Origin: Bacteroidales bacterium UBA6117
GTDB lineage: Bacteria; Bacteroidota; Bacteroidia; Bacteroidales; VadinHA17
Length of the DNA: 32,188 nt
NCBI GenBank assembly: GCA_002428385.1
Contig: DIWB01000039.1
Coordinates: 1-32,188 of the forward strand
Direction of reading: 5' to 3'
The translations under genes were made by a program, and so were the position numbers. Positions 23,470 to 32,188 of this stretch are shown here, one piece after another. Numbering within the stretch: the first letter of the stretch is position 1; every line of letters begins with the position of its first letter. The notes under the pieces are model-generated. The model ran no database searches and was not told where the DNA came from. It saw nothing but the letters and a program-made list of their open reading frames with translations.

Positions 23470-26400
23470 CCTTTGCCTCAATCCAACGCCTCGCATTTAT
23501 AAATGCTTTGATCCATGGCGTGATTTCATCCTGTCTTCTCTCTGAAGGATAGTATCCGCATTGCCACGGGAAGAATGATCTTTCCAGGTGAGGCATCATT
23601 ACCAGATGGCGGCCGTCGTCAGAGCACAACCCGGCCACATCATAAGCTGACCCATTCGGATTTGCCGGGTAAGTACTTCTGCTGTATTTGAGTACGATGT
23701 GGTATTTTTCTTCAGGATTTGGAAGGCTGAACTGCCCTTCGCCGTGCGCCACCCAGATACCCAGTTCCATTCCTGCCATGTTCCCAAGCATTACTGAATT
23801 GTTGTATGGTATTTTCACTCCCAGAAACGACGATTCGAATTTCCCTGATTTGTTGTGAAGAAGCTTCACCTTCTTTTTATGTTCGGGATAGATAAGGTCG
23901 AGCTCAGCCATAAGCTGGCACCCGTTGCATACTCCAAGCGACAGGGTGTCGGGTCTCGAATAGAAATTCTGAAGAGCCTTGCGCGCCTTTTCATTGTATT
24001 TGAATGCTCCTGCCCAGCCCTTTGCAGAGCCAAGGACATCGGAGTTGGAAAAACCACCGACAAACACAATCATATTCATATCGTCGAGGGTCTCCCTGCC
24101 GCTTATCAGGTCGGTCATGTGAACATCCTTCACATCAAATCCGGCCAGCCATAAGGCATAGGCCATTTCCCTGTCGCCATTGACTCCTTTTTCACGGATT
24201 ATGGCTGCCCTTGTGCCCCACTTTTTCCTGCGGTCGGGAGATATTCCAAGCGCCTTGAAGGTGCCCTGATAACTTCCCAGGTCAAATCTGAGAGGACTCT
24301 TACCGTAATTCTCATATCTCTCCCTGGCTGATTCGCTGCCACACTGGATGCGGTCAAAGAGCCAGGAAGTATGGAACCACAGATCCCTTAGACGGTCGAT
24401 GTCGAAGGACCAGGTTTCGTCATTGCTGGTTACTTTAAGAGTCCTTCCATTGACGGGGTGCCCTATTGCAAGGTAGGAGATGCCATGTTCGAGCAGTATC
24501 TCAGCTATTTCGTTCACATCCTTTACCTGAATGATGATTCCCGGATTCTGGCTGAAGAGAATTTTAACCGTATCGGTTTCATTAAGCGCTGAAAGATCGA
24601 TTGCAGCTCCTCCTTCAGTATTTGAAAAACACATTTCAAGGAGGGTGGTCAGCATACCGCCTGCCGAAATATCATGTCCTGCGAGTATCCTGCCATTATT
24701 TATAAGGTACTGGACCGTGTTGAATGCTTCTGCAAAATAAGCCGGATCGGCAACGGTAGGGGTTTCTCCTCCGATTCTGTTCATCACCTGCGAAAAACAG
24801 CTTCCGCCTGTCTTGAATCCGTCCCTGCTCATGTCGATATAGATCAGGCTGGTATAGGGGTCATTCACTATGACCGGCTCGACAATCTTTCTGATGTTGC
24901 TGATCTCTGCAGCAGCGGATATTATAACTGTCCCGGGTGAAAGAACCGACTGATCGGTGTATTTCTGTGTCATTGAAAGGCTGTCCTTTCCTGTGGGAAT
25001 GTTAATCCCAAGATCAGTGGCGAATTTTCCGGCCGCCTTAACCGCTTTGTAAAGCCTTGCGTCTTCACCCTTGTTTTTGCAGGGCCAGGTCCAGTTGGCT
25101 GAAAGTGACACACTTTTCAGCCCGTCGGCCAGCGGTGCCCAGATAATGTTTGTCAGGGCTTCGGCTATCGACAGTACCGAACCTGCCTCAGGATCGAGAA
25201 GTCCGGCAGCGGGTGCATGTCCGATAGCCACTGCCATCCCTCTGACCCCCCTGTAATCGAGTGCGATGGCGCCAAGGTTGTTAAGCGGAAGCTGGAGCGG
25301 TCCGGCACACTGTTGTCTGGCGATTCTACCGGTAACCGACCGGTCAACCTTGTTGGTCAGCCAGTCCTTGCAGGCAACTTCCTCAAGCTGCAGAACTTTT
25401 TCAATGTATTCGGGAATCTCCCTGGCACTGTATTCGGGACTGCTGAATTCTGTTTCTTCAGATATATCTGTTATAACCGTCCTGGGCGGATTGCCAAAAA
25501 GTGATTCAAGCTCAAGATCGACAGGTTTTTCGCCGGTTTTCCCATTGTAGAAGGTGAACCGGTGGTCGCCGGTGATCTCACCGATAATGTAAATCGGAGC
25601 CCTTTCCCTTTCTGCTATCATGAGAAGCTCTTCGACATCCGCGGATCGCATTACAAGACCCATTCTTTCCTGCGATTCGTTACCTATCAGTTCCCTTGCC
25701 GACAGGGTGGGGTCGCCCACCGGAAGCTTGCTGATATCTATCTTTCCGCCTGTGGCATCGACGAGTTCCGATAGACAATTCAGATGTCCTCCGGCTCCAT
25801 GGTCATGAATCGATACAATCGGGTTTGATTCAGATTCCCCCAATGCCCTTATGGCGTTATATACTCTTTTCTGCATTTCGGGATTGGCCCGCTGAACCGC
25901 GTTGAGCTCTATTGAGCTGTCGTACTTCCCGGTCTCAACCGAGGAGACTGCGCCACCACCCATTCCTATCCTGTAGTTGTCGCCTCCGAGCAGGACTACC
26001 AGGTCGCCTTTTTGCGGGACATCTTTTTCAGAGTCTTTCTTTTTTCCGATCCCGATGCCTCCTGCAAGCATTACCACTTTGTCGTATCCGTATTTCTTAA
26101 GTTTTTCGAAATGTTCAAATGTCAGAACAGAGCCGCAGATCAGAGGCTGCCCGAATTTATTGCCGAAATCGCTTGCTCCGTTTGATGCCTTTATAAGAAT
26201 GTCAGCCGGAGTGCGGTAGAGCCAGGGCCTTTCGGGAATTGCCTTTTCCCAGGGCCTTGGTCCGTCGGTTCTTGGGTAAGAAGTCATATAGACTGCAGTC
26301 CCCGCAATGGGAAATGAACCCTTGCCCCCGGCCATCCTGTCCCTTATTTCTCCTCCGGTACCGGTGGAGGCACCGTTAAAAGGCTCGACTGTGGTCGGAA

Positions 26401-27151
26401 AGTTATGAGTCTCAGCCTTTAGTGAAAGCACTGATTCGAAATCCTTTACTGTGAAATAGTCGGGTTTGTCCTGTGATGCCGGAGCAAACTGTTCTGCAAC
26501 TGGTCCCTGAAGGAAGGCACAATTGTCCTTGTAGGCGGAAACAACCTTATTCCTGTTGAAATGGGTGGTGTTTTTTATAAGCTGGAAAAGAGTCGAGTCT
26601 TTTTCTTCACCGTCAATAACAAATATCCCGTTGAATATTTTATGCCTGCAATGTTCTGAATTGACCTGGGAGAATCCAAATACCTCGCTGTCGGTAAGAG
26701 GTCTGTCGAGAAACTTTGCAAGTCCCTCAAGGTATGTAATTTCATCTTCGTTAAGCGCCAGTCCTTCCTTTTCGTTGTAAGCGCTGATGTCATGAATCCT
26801 GACAATCTCATCGGGCACGCGGTCAATTGTGAAAAGTTCCTGGCCGGGATTAACATAAAGCGCCTGCAGCATAGGATCGAAACCGGGATTGTCTGTTTTG
26901 ACAGGGAAAAATTCTTCAATTCTTGTGATTCCGCCGATTCCCATGTTCTGGGTTATCTCAACGGCGTTGGTGCTCCACGGAGTGATCATTTCCTTTCTGG
27001 GTCCCACAAACTTCCCCTCAAGCCTGTTTTTACGAAGCAACCTGGCTTCGCCGAACAGCCATACCAGCTTTTCAACATCATCTTTTTTTAAATCGGTTGT
27101 TGTTCCGGCGGCAATTACATTTCCTGACCTGTTTTCGAAGAATAGAATCAT
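23450..27151 (-). CDS. purL: phosphoribosylformylglycinamidine synthase, large one-chain type
   Basis: The 1233-residue enzyme converts FGAR to FGAM with glutamine and ATP in de novo purine synthesis. It is the fused form (E. coli PurL 1295). The N-terminal and linker regions include 'VNSEHCRHKIFNG'; the synthetase domain has 'AETHNFPTTVEPFNGASTG' and 'SIHDHGAGGH' in the ATP-binding repeats; the C-terminal glutaminase has the nucleophile C1075 in 'LGVCNGCQLM' and the dyad H1188/E1190 in 'MPHLERSFFPWQ'. It is a single gene with a -7 box at 27218-27225. No purine riboswitch is visible in the leader. Its stop overlaps the lipoprotein gene by 20 bases. Confidence 0.96.
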   Translation of the reverse strand: MILFFENRSGNVIAAGTTTDLKKDDVEKLVWLFGEARLLRKNRLEGKFVGPRKEMITPWSTNAVEITQNMGIGGITRIEEFFPVKTDNPGFDPMLQALYVNPGQELFTIDRVPDEIVRIHDISAYNEKEGLALNEDEITYLEGLAKFLDRPLTDSEVFGFSQVNSEHCRHKIFNGIFVIDGEEKDSTLFQLIKNTTHFNRNKVVSAYKDNCAFLQGPVAEQFAPASQDKPDYFTVKDFESVLSLKAETHNFPTTVEPFNGASTGTGGEIRDRMAGGKGSFPIAGTAVYMTSYPRTDGPRPWEKAIPERPWLYRTPADILIKASNGASDFGNKFGQPLICGSVLTFEHFEKLKKYGYDKVVMLAGGIGIGKKKDSEKDVPQKGDLVVLLGGDNYRIGMGGGAVSSVETGKYDSSIELNAVQRANPEMQKRVYNAIRALGESESNPIVSIHDHGAGGHLNCLSELVDATGGKIDISKLPVGDPTLSARELIGNESQERMGLVMRSADVEELLMIAERERAPIYIIGEITGDHRFTFYNGKTGEKPVDLELESLFGNPPRTVITDISEETEFSSPEYSAREIPEYIEKVLQLEEVACKDWLTNKVDRSVTGRIARQQCAGPLQLPLNNLGAIALDYRGVRGMAVAIGHAPAAGLLDPEAGSVLSIAEALTNIIWAPLADGLKSVSLSANWTWPCKNKGEDARLYKAVKAAGKFATDLGINIPTGKDSLSMTQKYTDQSVLSPGTVIISAAAEISNIRKIVEPVIVNDPYTSLIYIDMSRDGFKTGGSCFSQVMNRIGGETPTVADPAYFAEAFNTVQYLINNGRILAGHDISAGGMLTTLLEMCFSNTEGGAAIDLSALNETDTVKILFSQNPGIIIQVKDVNEIAEILLEHGISYLAIGHPVNGRTLKVTSNDETWSFDIDRLRDLWFHTSWLFDRIQCGSESARERYENYGKSPLRFDLGSYQGTFKALGISPDRRKKWGTRAAIIREKGVNGDREMAYALWLAGFDVKDVHMTDLISGRETLDDMNMIVFVGGFSNSDVLGSAKGWAGAFKYNEKARKALQNFYSRPDTLSLGVCNGCQLMAELDLIYPEHKKKVKLLHNKSGKFESSFLGVKIPYNNSVMLGNMAGMELGIWVAHGEGQFSLPNPEEKYHIVLKYSRSTYPANPNGSAYDVAGLCSDDGRHLVMMPHLERSFFPWQCGYYPSERRQDEITPWIKAFINARRWIEAKVSASLE

Positions 27152-27217
27152 TTTATTATGTTAAATAATTGAATTATAATAGTATGTAGCTGGCATAAAA
27201 GTCTGGCAACGTTAAGC

Positions 27218-27225
27218 CAAAGTTA
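27218..27225 (-). promoter_or_regulatory. candidate -7 box of purL
   Basis: On the minus strand the bases read TAACTTTG, a perfect TAnnTTTG. A transcript from about 27212 would leave a 60-base leader before the purL ATG at 27151. No clear TTG -33 element lies at the right distance. The remaining intergenic region (27152-27306) is AT-rich without a convincing hairpin. Confidence 0.4.
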
Positions 27226-27306
27226 ATGTTTGTTTTAAATATTCCTTAACTGTTAAAACCTTACGCCCATAGTGTATGACAGACAGTACTTCATGAAATG
27301 CATTTA

Positions 27307-29349
27307 TTAATTTCCGGGTTTTTTAAGTCCGCTTCTTTCCAGGAATGCATCCATTGAGGGTTCCCTGCCCCTGAATTTGATATACAGGTCCATAGGTCTT
27401 TCAGATTCTCCCTTTTCCAGGATATTTTTCCTGAAGGAATCCGCCACTTCGGGATTGAACAACCCTGATTCACTGAAGTGCCTGAAGGCATCGGCGTCGA
27501 GCACCTCAGCCCATTTATAGCCATAATATCCTGCTGCATATCCGCCGCTGAAAAGATGGGTGAATGAACAGCTCATATTCAGCGTGCTGTCGACGGGAAA
27601 CATTTCGGTCCTGTTCATGGCCCTGACTTCAAATTCCTTTATGTCGCCGGTGAAAGGTTCGGTGATTGTGTGCCATGCCATATCGAGCAGGGCAAATCCG
27701 AGTTGCCTGCTGCAAGCGTATCCTTCGTTGAATGTTGCAGCATCCTTTATTCTTGCTATAAGCTCAGCCGGAATCTTTTCTCCGGTCCTGTGATGGATTG
27801 CCCAGGTGTCGAGCCATTCCTTTTCGAAGGCCCAGTTTTCCATGAATTGCGAAGGAAGTTCCACGAAGTCACGCGCAACATTTGTCCCTGAAAGACCTTC
27901 GTAGCTGCAGTCCGACAACATACCGTGAAGAGCATGTCCGAACTCGTGAAGAAAAGTCGTCAGCTCTCCGAAAGTAAGAAGGGAAGGATCTGAAAGCGTT
28001 GGTCTCGAAAAATTAGCCACGATCGATACCAGCGGGATTATTCTGTGCCCGCCATCTCTCCACTGGTCCCTGTAGCTTGTCATCCATGCCCCTCCGTTCT
28101 TTCCCGGTCTGGGATGGAAATCAGTATAGAGTATTGACAAAAGGGAATCATCCCTGTCGAAGACCTCGTACACAATTACCTCTTCATGGTAGACAGGGAT
28201 CGAATTGCTTCGTTCAAACCTCAGTCCGAACAGCCGGTTGCAAAGCGAGAAGATTGCACTGGTGACCTTGTCAAGAGGAAAATAGGGTTTCAGGATTTCA
28301 TCGTCAATCTGGTGCTTTTCTTTCTTGAGTTTTTCCGACCAGAATGCCAGGTCCCAGCGTTCAATCCTGCCATTGTGGCCCATCGCGGCTGCGAAACCGG
28401 CGATATCCCGGTAATCCCTTTCTGCTGCTTCATGTGATGCGGAATATAGATCGTCGAGGAATGACTCTACCTTACGGGGTGTTTCGGCCATCCGATCGGC
28501 AAGAACCATTTCAGCAAAGTTCGCGAATCCAAGCAATCGCGCTGTTTCGAGCCGGAGATTTACTATCCGTGCCACCAGCGCCCTGTTGTCTTTTTCATTG
28601 TTCCGGAATGATCTTGAAGCATAGGCCCGGAGCATCTTTTCCCGAAGATCTCTCTTCTCGGAATACTGCATGAAAGGCAGGTAGCTGGGGTAATGAAGGG
28701 TGAATACCCAGCCGGTCATGTTCCGTTCTTTTGCCTCCATTGCCGCCATCTCAACAATACCGGGAGGAAGGCCTTCGAGATCACCCTGATCTTCAAGATG
28801 CAGTTCAAATGAATTGGTCTCATCAAGGACATTTTCTTCAAACTTCAGTGTCAGCTTTGATAACTCCTCCGATATCTCCCTGAATCTCTGCTTGTCATGG
28901 TCATTCAACTCCGCACCTCCAAGCATAAAACCACGGTATTTTTTTTCAAGAAGCATCTTCTGCTCCATCGTCAGACCGGCAGAATCAGCTGAGTTCCGTA
29001 CCGTCTTTATCCTGTCGAATAGCGCACCGTTCATTGAGATGTCGTTTGAGAACCTTGTCAGGAGAGGCGATATTTCCTGAGCGGCCGCCTGGAGTTCCTT
29101 TGATGTCTCAGCGCTGTTGAGGTTAAAAAGGATGGATGAGATCCTTCCCGGTTTCTGACCGCACCTGTCAAGTGCAGCAACTGTGTTTTCGAAAGTCGGA
29201 GGATCGGGATTAGCAGTGATCAGTTCAATTTCATCCAGGGCAATCTTAATTGCTTCTTCTATTGCAGGCTTGTAATGAGGGATTTGAATCAGGTGAAAAG
29301 GAGGAGCTTCCCAGGGGGTATCCCAGTGCTCCATCAACGGATTTGACAT
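27307..29349 (-). CDS. M3-family oligopeptidase (Dcp/oligopeptidase A type), cytosolic
   Basis: The 680-residue zinc peptidase has no signal peptide, so it acts on peptides in the cytosol. The catalytic motif is H468-E469-F-G-H472 in 'FLHEFGHALHGM', with the third ligand E497 in 'VARDFVELPSQFMENW'. Length and the N-terminal helical region ('PPTFENTVAALD') match peptidyl-dipeptidase Dcp and oligopeptidase A. Which of the two it is cannot be settled by eye. The gene starts 23 bases after the stop of the propeller/phosphoesterase gene and is likely its operon partner. Confidence 0.9.
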   Translation of the reverse strand: MSNPLMEHWDTPWEAPPFHLIQIPHYKPAIEEAIKIALDEIELITANPDPPTFENTVAALDRCGQKPGRISSILFNLNSAETSKELQAAAQEISPLLTRFSNDISMNGALFDRIKTVRNSADSAGLTMEQKMLLEKKYRGFMLGGAELNDHDKQRFREISEELSKLTLKFEENVLDETNSFELHLEDQGDLEGLPPGIVEMAAMEAKERNMTGWVFTLHYPSYLPFMQYSEKRDLREKMLRAYASRSFRNNEKDNRALVARIVNLRLETARLLGFANFAEMVLADRMAETPRKVESFLDDLYSASHEAAERDYRDIAGFAAAMGHNGRIERWDLAFWSEKLKKEKHQIDDEILKPYFPLDKVTSAIFSLCNRLFGLRFERSNSIPVYHEEVIVYEVFDRDDSLLSILYTDFHPRPGKNGGAWMTSYRDQWRDGGHRIIPLVSIVANFSRPTLSDPSLLTFGELTTFLHEFGHALHGMLSDCSYEGLSGTNVARDFVELPSQFMENWAFEKEWLDTWAIHHRTGEKIPAELIARIKDAATFNEGYACSRQLGFALLDMAWHTITEPFTGDIKEFEVRAMNRTEMFPVDSTLNMSCSFTHLFSGGYAAGYYGYKWAEVLDADAFRHFSESGLFNPEVADSFRKNILEKGESERPMDLYIKFRGREPSMDAFLERSGLKKPGN

Positions 29350-29372
29350 ATCGTGAGTATTTTTTATTAAGA

Positions 29373-32033
29373 CTATTCTTCGGGCTCATCATCAGCTTCG
29401 CTTTCGGACCTAAGAGCACCGGCGTATTTTGAAGGATAGGGCTGGTTCCCTTTTTCCGCGAACCAAAGGATCCTGTTCAGCAGGTCGTCGTTTCCGGAAT
29501 CGACTTTGCCGAATTCAGGGAGCATGCTCTTTTTTGCATAGTGGAGAGCCTTACCCTTCAGGGAAGAAAGCGGCGGATTCATTTCGTCGATAGGAATATT
29601 CGAAGGAAGAGCCGTGTAAGGAGTCAGATCGGGGGTGTTTCCGAAACAATCGGCCATGGGATTTGCAATGGCATCCTGGACGTTCATGGGAGGCATTCCG
29701 AGAATCTGTTCGATCGTCCTTACCATCGATGGCTGTGTGTAATAGGTGCTGATTGTCTTTCTTAGCCTCGAGTACGGGCTGATCACCAGGGCCGCTGTCC
29801 GGTATGAGGATACATGATCCCATCCGCCCTGTGAATCGTCTTCAACAACAAAAATTACAGTGTTTTCCCAGAAACGGCTCTTGCTGAATGCTTCTACTAT
29901 CCTTCCGAGGGCGGCGTCATTGTCGGCCACCATTGCCCTGGGGGTTGGGGCTCCGGGCCTGACACCCGCGGTATGATCGTTTGGCAGGGCAATTACCATC
30001 AGTTCAGGCATCGCGTCGCCGGGCATTGCTTCATACCCGTGAAGTTCCTTTATAAGAGCATCGGCTCTCATCTGGTCGGTAAAAACATGCGGGCCATACG
30101 AAGGATAGGTTGGTGAGAGTATATGCCTTACAGGTTCAATTGTGGTTACGTTTCTGAATGGAACCTTTTCCCCGTTCCTGTATTTATTGTACACATCAGT
30201 CCAGGTCATGTTGTATTCAAAAACCGGAGAGGAAGCTTCACCATAAATCCTGACTGTCCTTCCGTGCTTCAGGGCATTGTCCCAGATAAATCCTGTCGGG
30301 GCATATACAAGGGCGTCTTCCTGCACATGGGGATAGCTTCTGAACCAGGCTCTCATATTCTTTTCAATATAGTCGGTCACTATCGATGCGTCGGTCCACT
30401 GATGTCCTTCGGCAGAACATTTTCCTGAAACGTGGAAGTTGTCCAGCAGCAGGAATTCCTCGCACAGGCGGTGGGTATTCGGGGTTACGCTGGCTCCGTA
30501 GGTGCATAATCCGGGATCTCCTTTTCCCTGTGGCATGTCGCCAAGCAGCTGGTCATAAGTCCTGTTTTCCTTGATTATATACAAAACATGCCTGAACAAG
30601 GATGGCTCTCCAATCCTGTCGGGCACTGTTTTGGGGCTTACTCCGTTTCGCGGGACTTCTCTTGCCAGCAAAGCCCGCGACAGGTCGTTTAGGGCAATAA
30701 CCGTATCAGTGTACGACCTTAAGGTTCGCTTGTCAGGAAAAGGAATTGCTGAAACAGATGCAAGCATGTTATGTGAATTGTAGATGGGATTGCTTGTGGC
30801 GCTGGCGCTTGAGGGCTGCCTGGCTCCCGCTGCTTCGAGGTTGGCAACATAGAGTTTGCCGCTGCCGGGCATGGCAGCAATACCCGAGGGGTAAGCTCCC
30901 GTAGGTATGAAACCGGTAATGGTACTGGCTTTTCCACGGCCATTTTTTGCCGACTTTTTGGCAAGCCTTATCACTGCCAGGGCGTTGTCCATTCCGTTTG
31001 CGACATACAGGTATTTCTCATCATCCGACAGGCATAAGCCGTTGGGAGAGTCACCGAAGAACGGATTTATCCCGGGCTGCAGCCTGACGCTGATGGTCTC
31101 CATTATTTCATCGATCAGAGTATTTATAACCATTACGTTGTCGCTGCTGGAGTTGGTCAGGTAGACAAATCTGCCATGGCTGTCGGATATGATTTCATTA
31201 GGATGCAGTCCGACAAGGATTTCCTTCAGTTTAACGCCAGTCTTTGAATCAATCACTGTTACGCTGCCTTCCCTGGCGCTTCCCCCTGCCTTATTATTTA
31301 CACGTGCCAGTCCCCATGGAACGCCTGCAACCTCAGTGTCGCCGGGTAGAGGAGTCCGTCCTGCCCAATTGGTTACATAGAGTTTGCCCGCGGCCAATGT
31401 AAGACCGTAAGGTGCAACTCCCGGATCGGCAACCCATATTGTATCGCCTGTGGCGAGATCCTGCTTTATAACTTTGTTATTGCCGTTGAGAACCACATAA
31501 AGGAACCAGCGTTCCGATTCCCTGTTTATAAGGATTTCATTAGGAAGAGCCATGTCGGCCTGGTCATCGCTCTTATATTCAGTAAGTTTTGAAAATTCGG
31601 CCACTGTACCGTCCCATGAGGCTGATGCCACAAAAGACCGGTCCTCCCTGTTTACGACACTCCAGAAGACTTCCGTTTTGCCGTTGTTACTGAACCATTG
31701 GATTCCGGAATAGGTGTTGTTGGCCCCTCTCAGCAGCGGGTGAAAATTATTTTTAAGAACGAACCTTACCTCTTCGGAACGGGTATCAATAAAAACAATG
31801 CTTGTTCTTTCCATCACTGCTATCCAGCGGTTGTCGGGTGAAAGGGCAACATCCATTGCATGGTTTTCCAGCCCGTCGTCGCCGAAGAATATCTGCTGTC
31901 CGGCGGAATGTACCAGCCTGTTATACGGAAGCTGAACCCTGCCGAGGTCTGTCGTGACTTCGGTTTCGAGGGTAACCTGAGCGCCTGCCGTGGTAAACAG
32001 GAGCGCCAGACAAAGTGTAAATAAATATCTCAT
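29373..32033 (-). CDS. exported YncE-type beta-propeller fused to a phosphoesterase domain
   Basis: The 886-residue protein has a signal peptide (1-18, ending TTAGAQ). The first half is a WD40/YVTN-like propeller with repeats such as 'DVALSPDNRWIAVM', 'GRFVYLTNSSSDNVMVINT' and 'EKYLYVANGMDNALAVI' (about 30-400). The second half (about 480-790) is a phosphoesterase (PF04185-like/alkaline phosphatase superfamily) with 'LYIIKENRTYDQLLGDM', 'VIALPNDHTAG' and 'FVVEDDSQGGWDHVSSYRT', whose acidic and histidine residues would hold the metals. A metal-dependent phosphatase or phospholipase-C-like role in the periplasm is likely; substrate unknown. The C terminus is very acidic. Followed by the M3 peptidase gene after 23 bases. 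Confidence 0.85.
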   Translation of the reverse strand: MRYLFTLCLALLFTTAGAQVTLETEVTTDLGRVQLPYNRLVHSAGQQIFFGDDGLENHAMDVALSPDNRWIAVMERTSIVFIDTRSEEVRFVLKNNFHPLLRGANNTYSGIQWFSNNGKTEVFWSVVNREDRSFVASASWDGTVAEFSKLTEYKSDDQADMALPNEILINRESERWFLYVVLNGNNKVIKQDLATGDTIWVADPGVAPYGLTLAAGKLYVTNWAGRTPLPGDTEVAGVPWGLARVNNKAGGSAREGSVTVIDSKTGVKLKEILVGLHPNEIISDSHGRFVYLTNSSSDNVMVINTLIDEIMETISVRLQPGINPFFGDSPNGLCLSDDEKYLYVANGMDNALAVIRLAKKSAKNGRGKASTITGFIPTGAYPSGIAAMPGSGKLYVANLEAAGARQPSSASATSNPIYNSHNMLASVSAIPFPDKRTLRSYTDTVIALNDLSRALLAREVPRNGVSPKTVPDRIGEPSLFRHVLYIIKENRTYDQLLGDMPQGKGDPGLCTYGASVTPNTHRLCEEFLLLDNFHVSGKCSAEGHQWTDASIVTDYIEKNMRAWFRSYPHVQEDALVYAPTGFIWDNALKHGRTVRIYGEASSPVFEYNMTWTDVYNKYRNGEKVPFRNVTTIEPVRHILSPTYPSYGPHVFTDQMRADALIKELHGYEAMPGDAMPELMVIALPNDHTAGVRPGAPTPRAMVADNDAALGRIVEAFSKSRFWENTVIFVVEDDSQGGWDHVSSYRTAALVISPYSRLRKTISTYYTQPSMVRTIEQILGMPPMNVQDAIANPMADCFGNTPDLTPYTALPSNIPIDEMNPPLSSLKGKALHYAKKSMLPEFGKVDSGNDDLLNRILWFAEKGNQPYPSKYAGALRSESEADDEPEE

Positions 32034-32059
32034 GAGATCTGATTTATTAGGTTATTTAT

Positions 32060-32074
32060 CAATCAGCCTGATTG
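32060..32074. promoter_or_regulatory. 15-bp dyad upstream of the propeller/phosphoesterase gene
   Basis: CAATCAG (32060-32066) and CTGATTG (32068-32074) are perfect inverted repeats around one central base, 27 bases upstream of the ATG at 32033. The size and symmetry fit a dimeric regulator site. No TAnnTTTG promoter was found beside it. Confidence 0.35.
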
Positions 32075-32127
32075 TTATGTGCAGGCAACAGAATACAGGC
32101 CGCATCATCTAAGATAACATAAATATC

Positions 32128-32159
32128 AAAAAAAAGACTGAAGGGTTAGTTCAGTCTTT
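32128..32159 (-). terminator. rho-independent terminator for a minus-strand gene beyond the right edge
   Basis: A 10-bp perfect stem (AAAGACTGAA at 32133-32142 with TTCAGTCTTT at 32150-32159) encloses a 7-base loop. Read on the minus strand, the stem is followed by a run of eight T (positions 32128-32135 on the plus strand are A). The transcript would come from the right, outside the window. Bases 32160-32188 cannot be assigned. Confidence 0.8.
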
Positions 32160-32188
32160 ATGTTTGTGCGCCCGGCATGGGTGATGAC

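Noticed and set aside
27152..27306. A purine riboswitch or other leader RNA before purL
   Set aside because: The leader is short and AT-rich, without the paired regions and conserved loops of known purine aptamers.
32160..32188. The GC-rich right-edge bases as part of a gene or mobile element
   Set aside because: Only 29 bases are available; no reliable reading frame or element end can be recognised.

Overview
The window looks like a chromosomal piece of a Bacteroidota genome, most likely an uncultured, probably anaerobic, Bacteroidales/Marinilabiliales-type organism. Supporting signs are a TonB-plug/CarboxypepD_reg-like secreted protein, Bacteroidota-type promoters (TAnnTTTG -7 boxes, one with a well placed TTTG -33 box), A-rich rather than strong Shine-Dalgarno leaders, and family members of the kind found in that phylum (M1 and M3 peptidases, large one-chain PurL, MurQ with a BadF-type sugar kinase). 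There is no tRNA, rRNA, CRISPR array, insertion sequence or phage gene, and no gene-free stretch longer than about 220 bases.

Layout. 1-2030 (+): a plug-domain protein without a barrel, a probably 5'-truncated secreted-protein remnant, and a glutathione peroxidase closed by a terminator. 2075-6242 (-): a tight operon of phosphofructokinase, SixA-like phosphatase, polyphosphate kinase 1 and an ICMT-like membrane methyltransferase. 6373-8732 (+): a CHAD-domain protein (a polyphosphate-associated fold), translationally coupled by an ATGA overlap to a [2Fe-2S]/ASKHA protein of the corrinoid-activator (RACo/DUF4445) family. 8780-9230 (+): a small secreted protein with its own promoter and terminator. 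9303-12204 (+): an M1-type metallopeptidase and a multipass membrane protein.

12171-17553 (-) is a compact five-gene sugar-phosphate operon, in transcription order: BadF-type GlcNAc kinase-like protein, MurQ etherase, GmhA-like SIS isomerase, a fusion of an HldE-type PfkB kinase with a HAD phosphatase, and a deoxyhypusine-synthase-like protein. The isomerase plus kinase-phosphatase fusion has the enzyme classes of three consecutive steps of NDP-heptose synthesis, next to peptidoglycan (MurNAc-6-P) recycling.

17728-22788 (+) is the most interesting block: five tightly packed heterodisulfide-reductase-like genes (HdrC, HdrB, short HdrA, HdrC, then a membrane-anchored protein with two CCG domains). 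The order and subunit sizes resemble the sulfur-oxidation sHdr set (C1-B1-A-C2-B2), but the last subunit is fused to a cytochrome-b-like membrane domain as in menaquinone-linked HdrDE/EMO proteins. It could be a membrane-coupled flavin/Fe-S redox complex of unknown substrate.

22933-32033: a small lipoprotein (+) with a clear promoter and overlapping palindrome, then purL (-), and a two-gene minus-strand unit of a YncE-propeller/phosphoesterase protein followed by a cytosolic M3 oligopeptidase. A minus-strand terminator near the right edge belongs to a gene outside the window. All functional assignments are from reading motifs by eye; no search was run.
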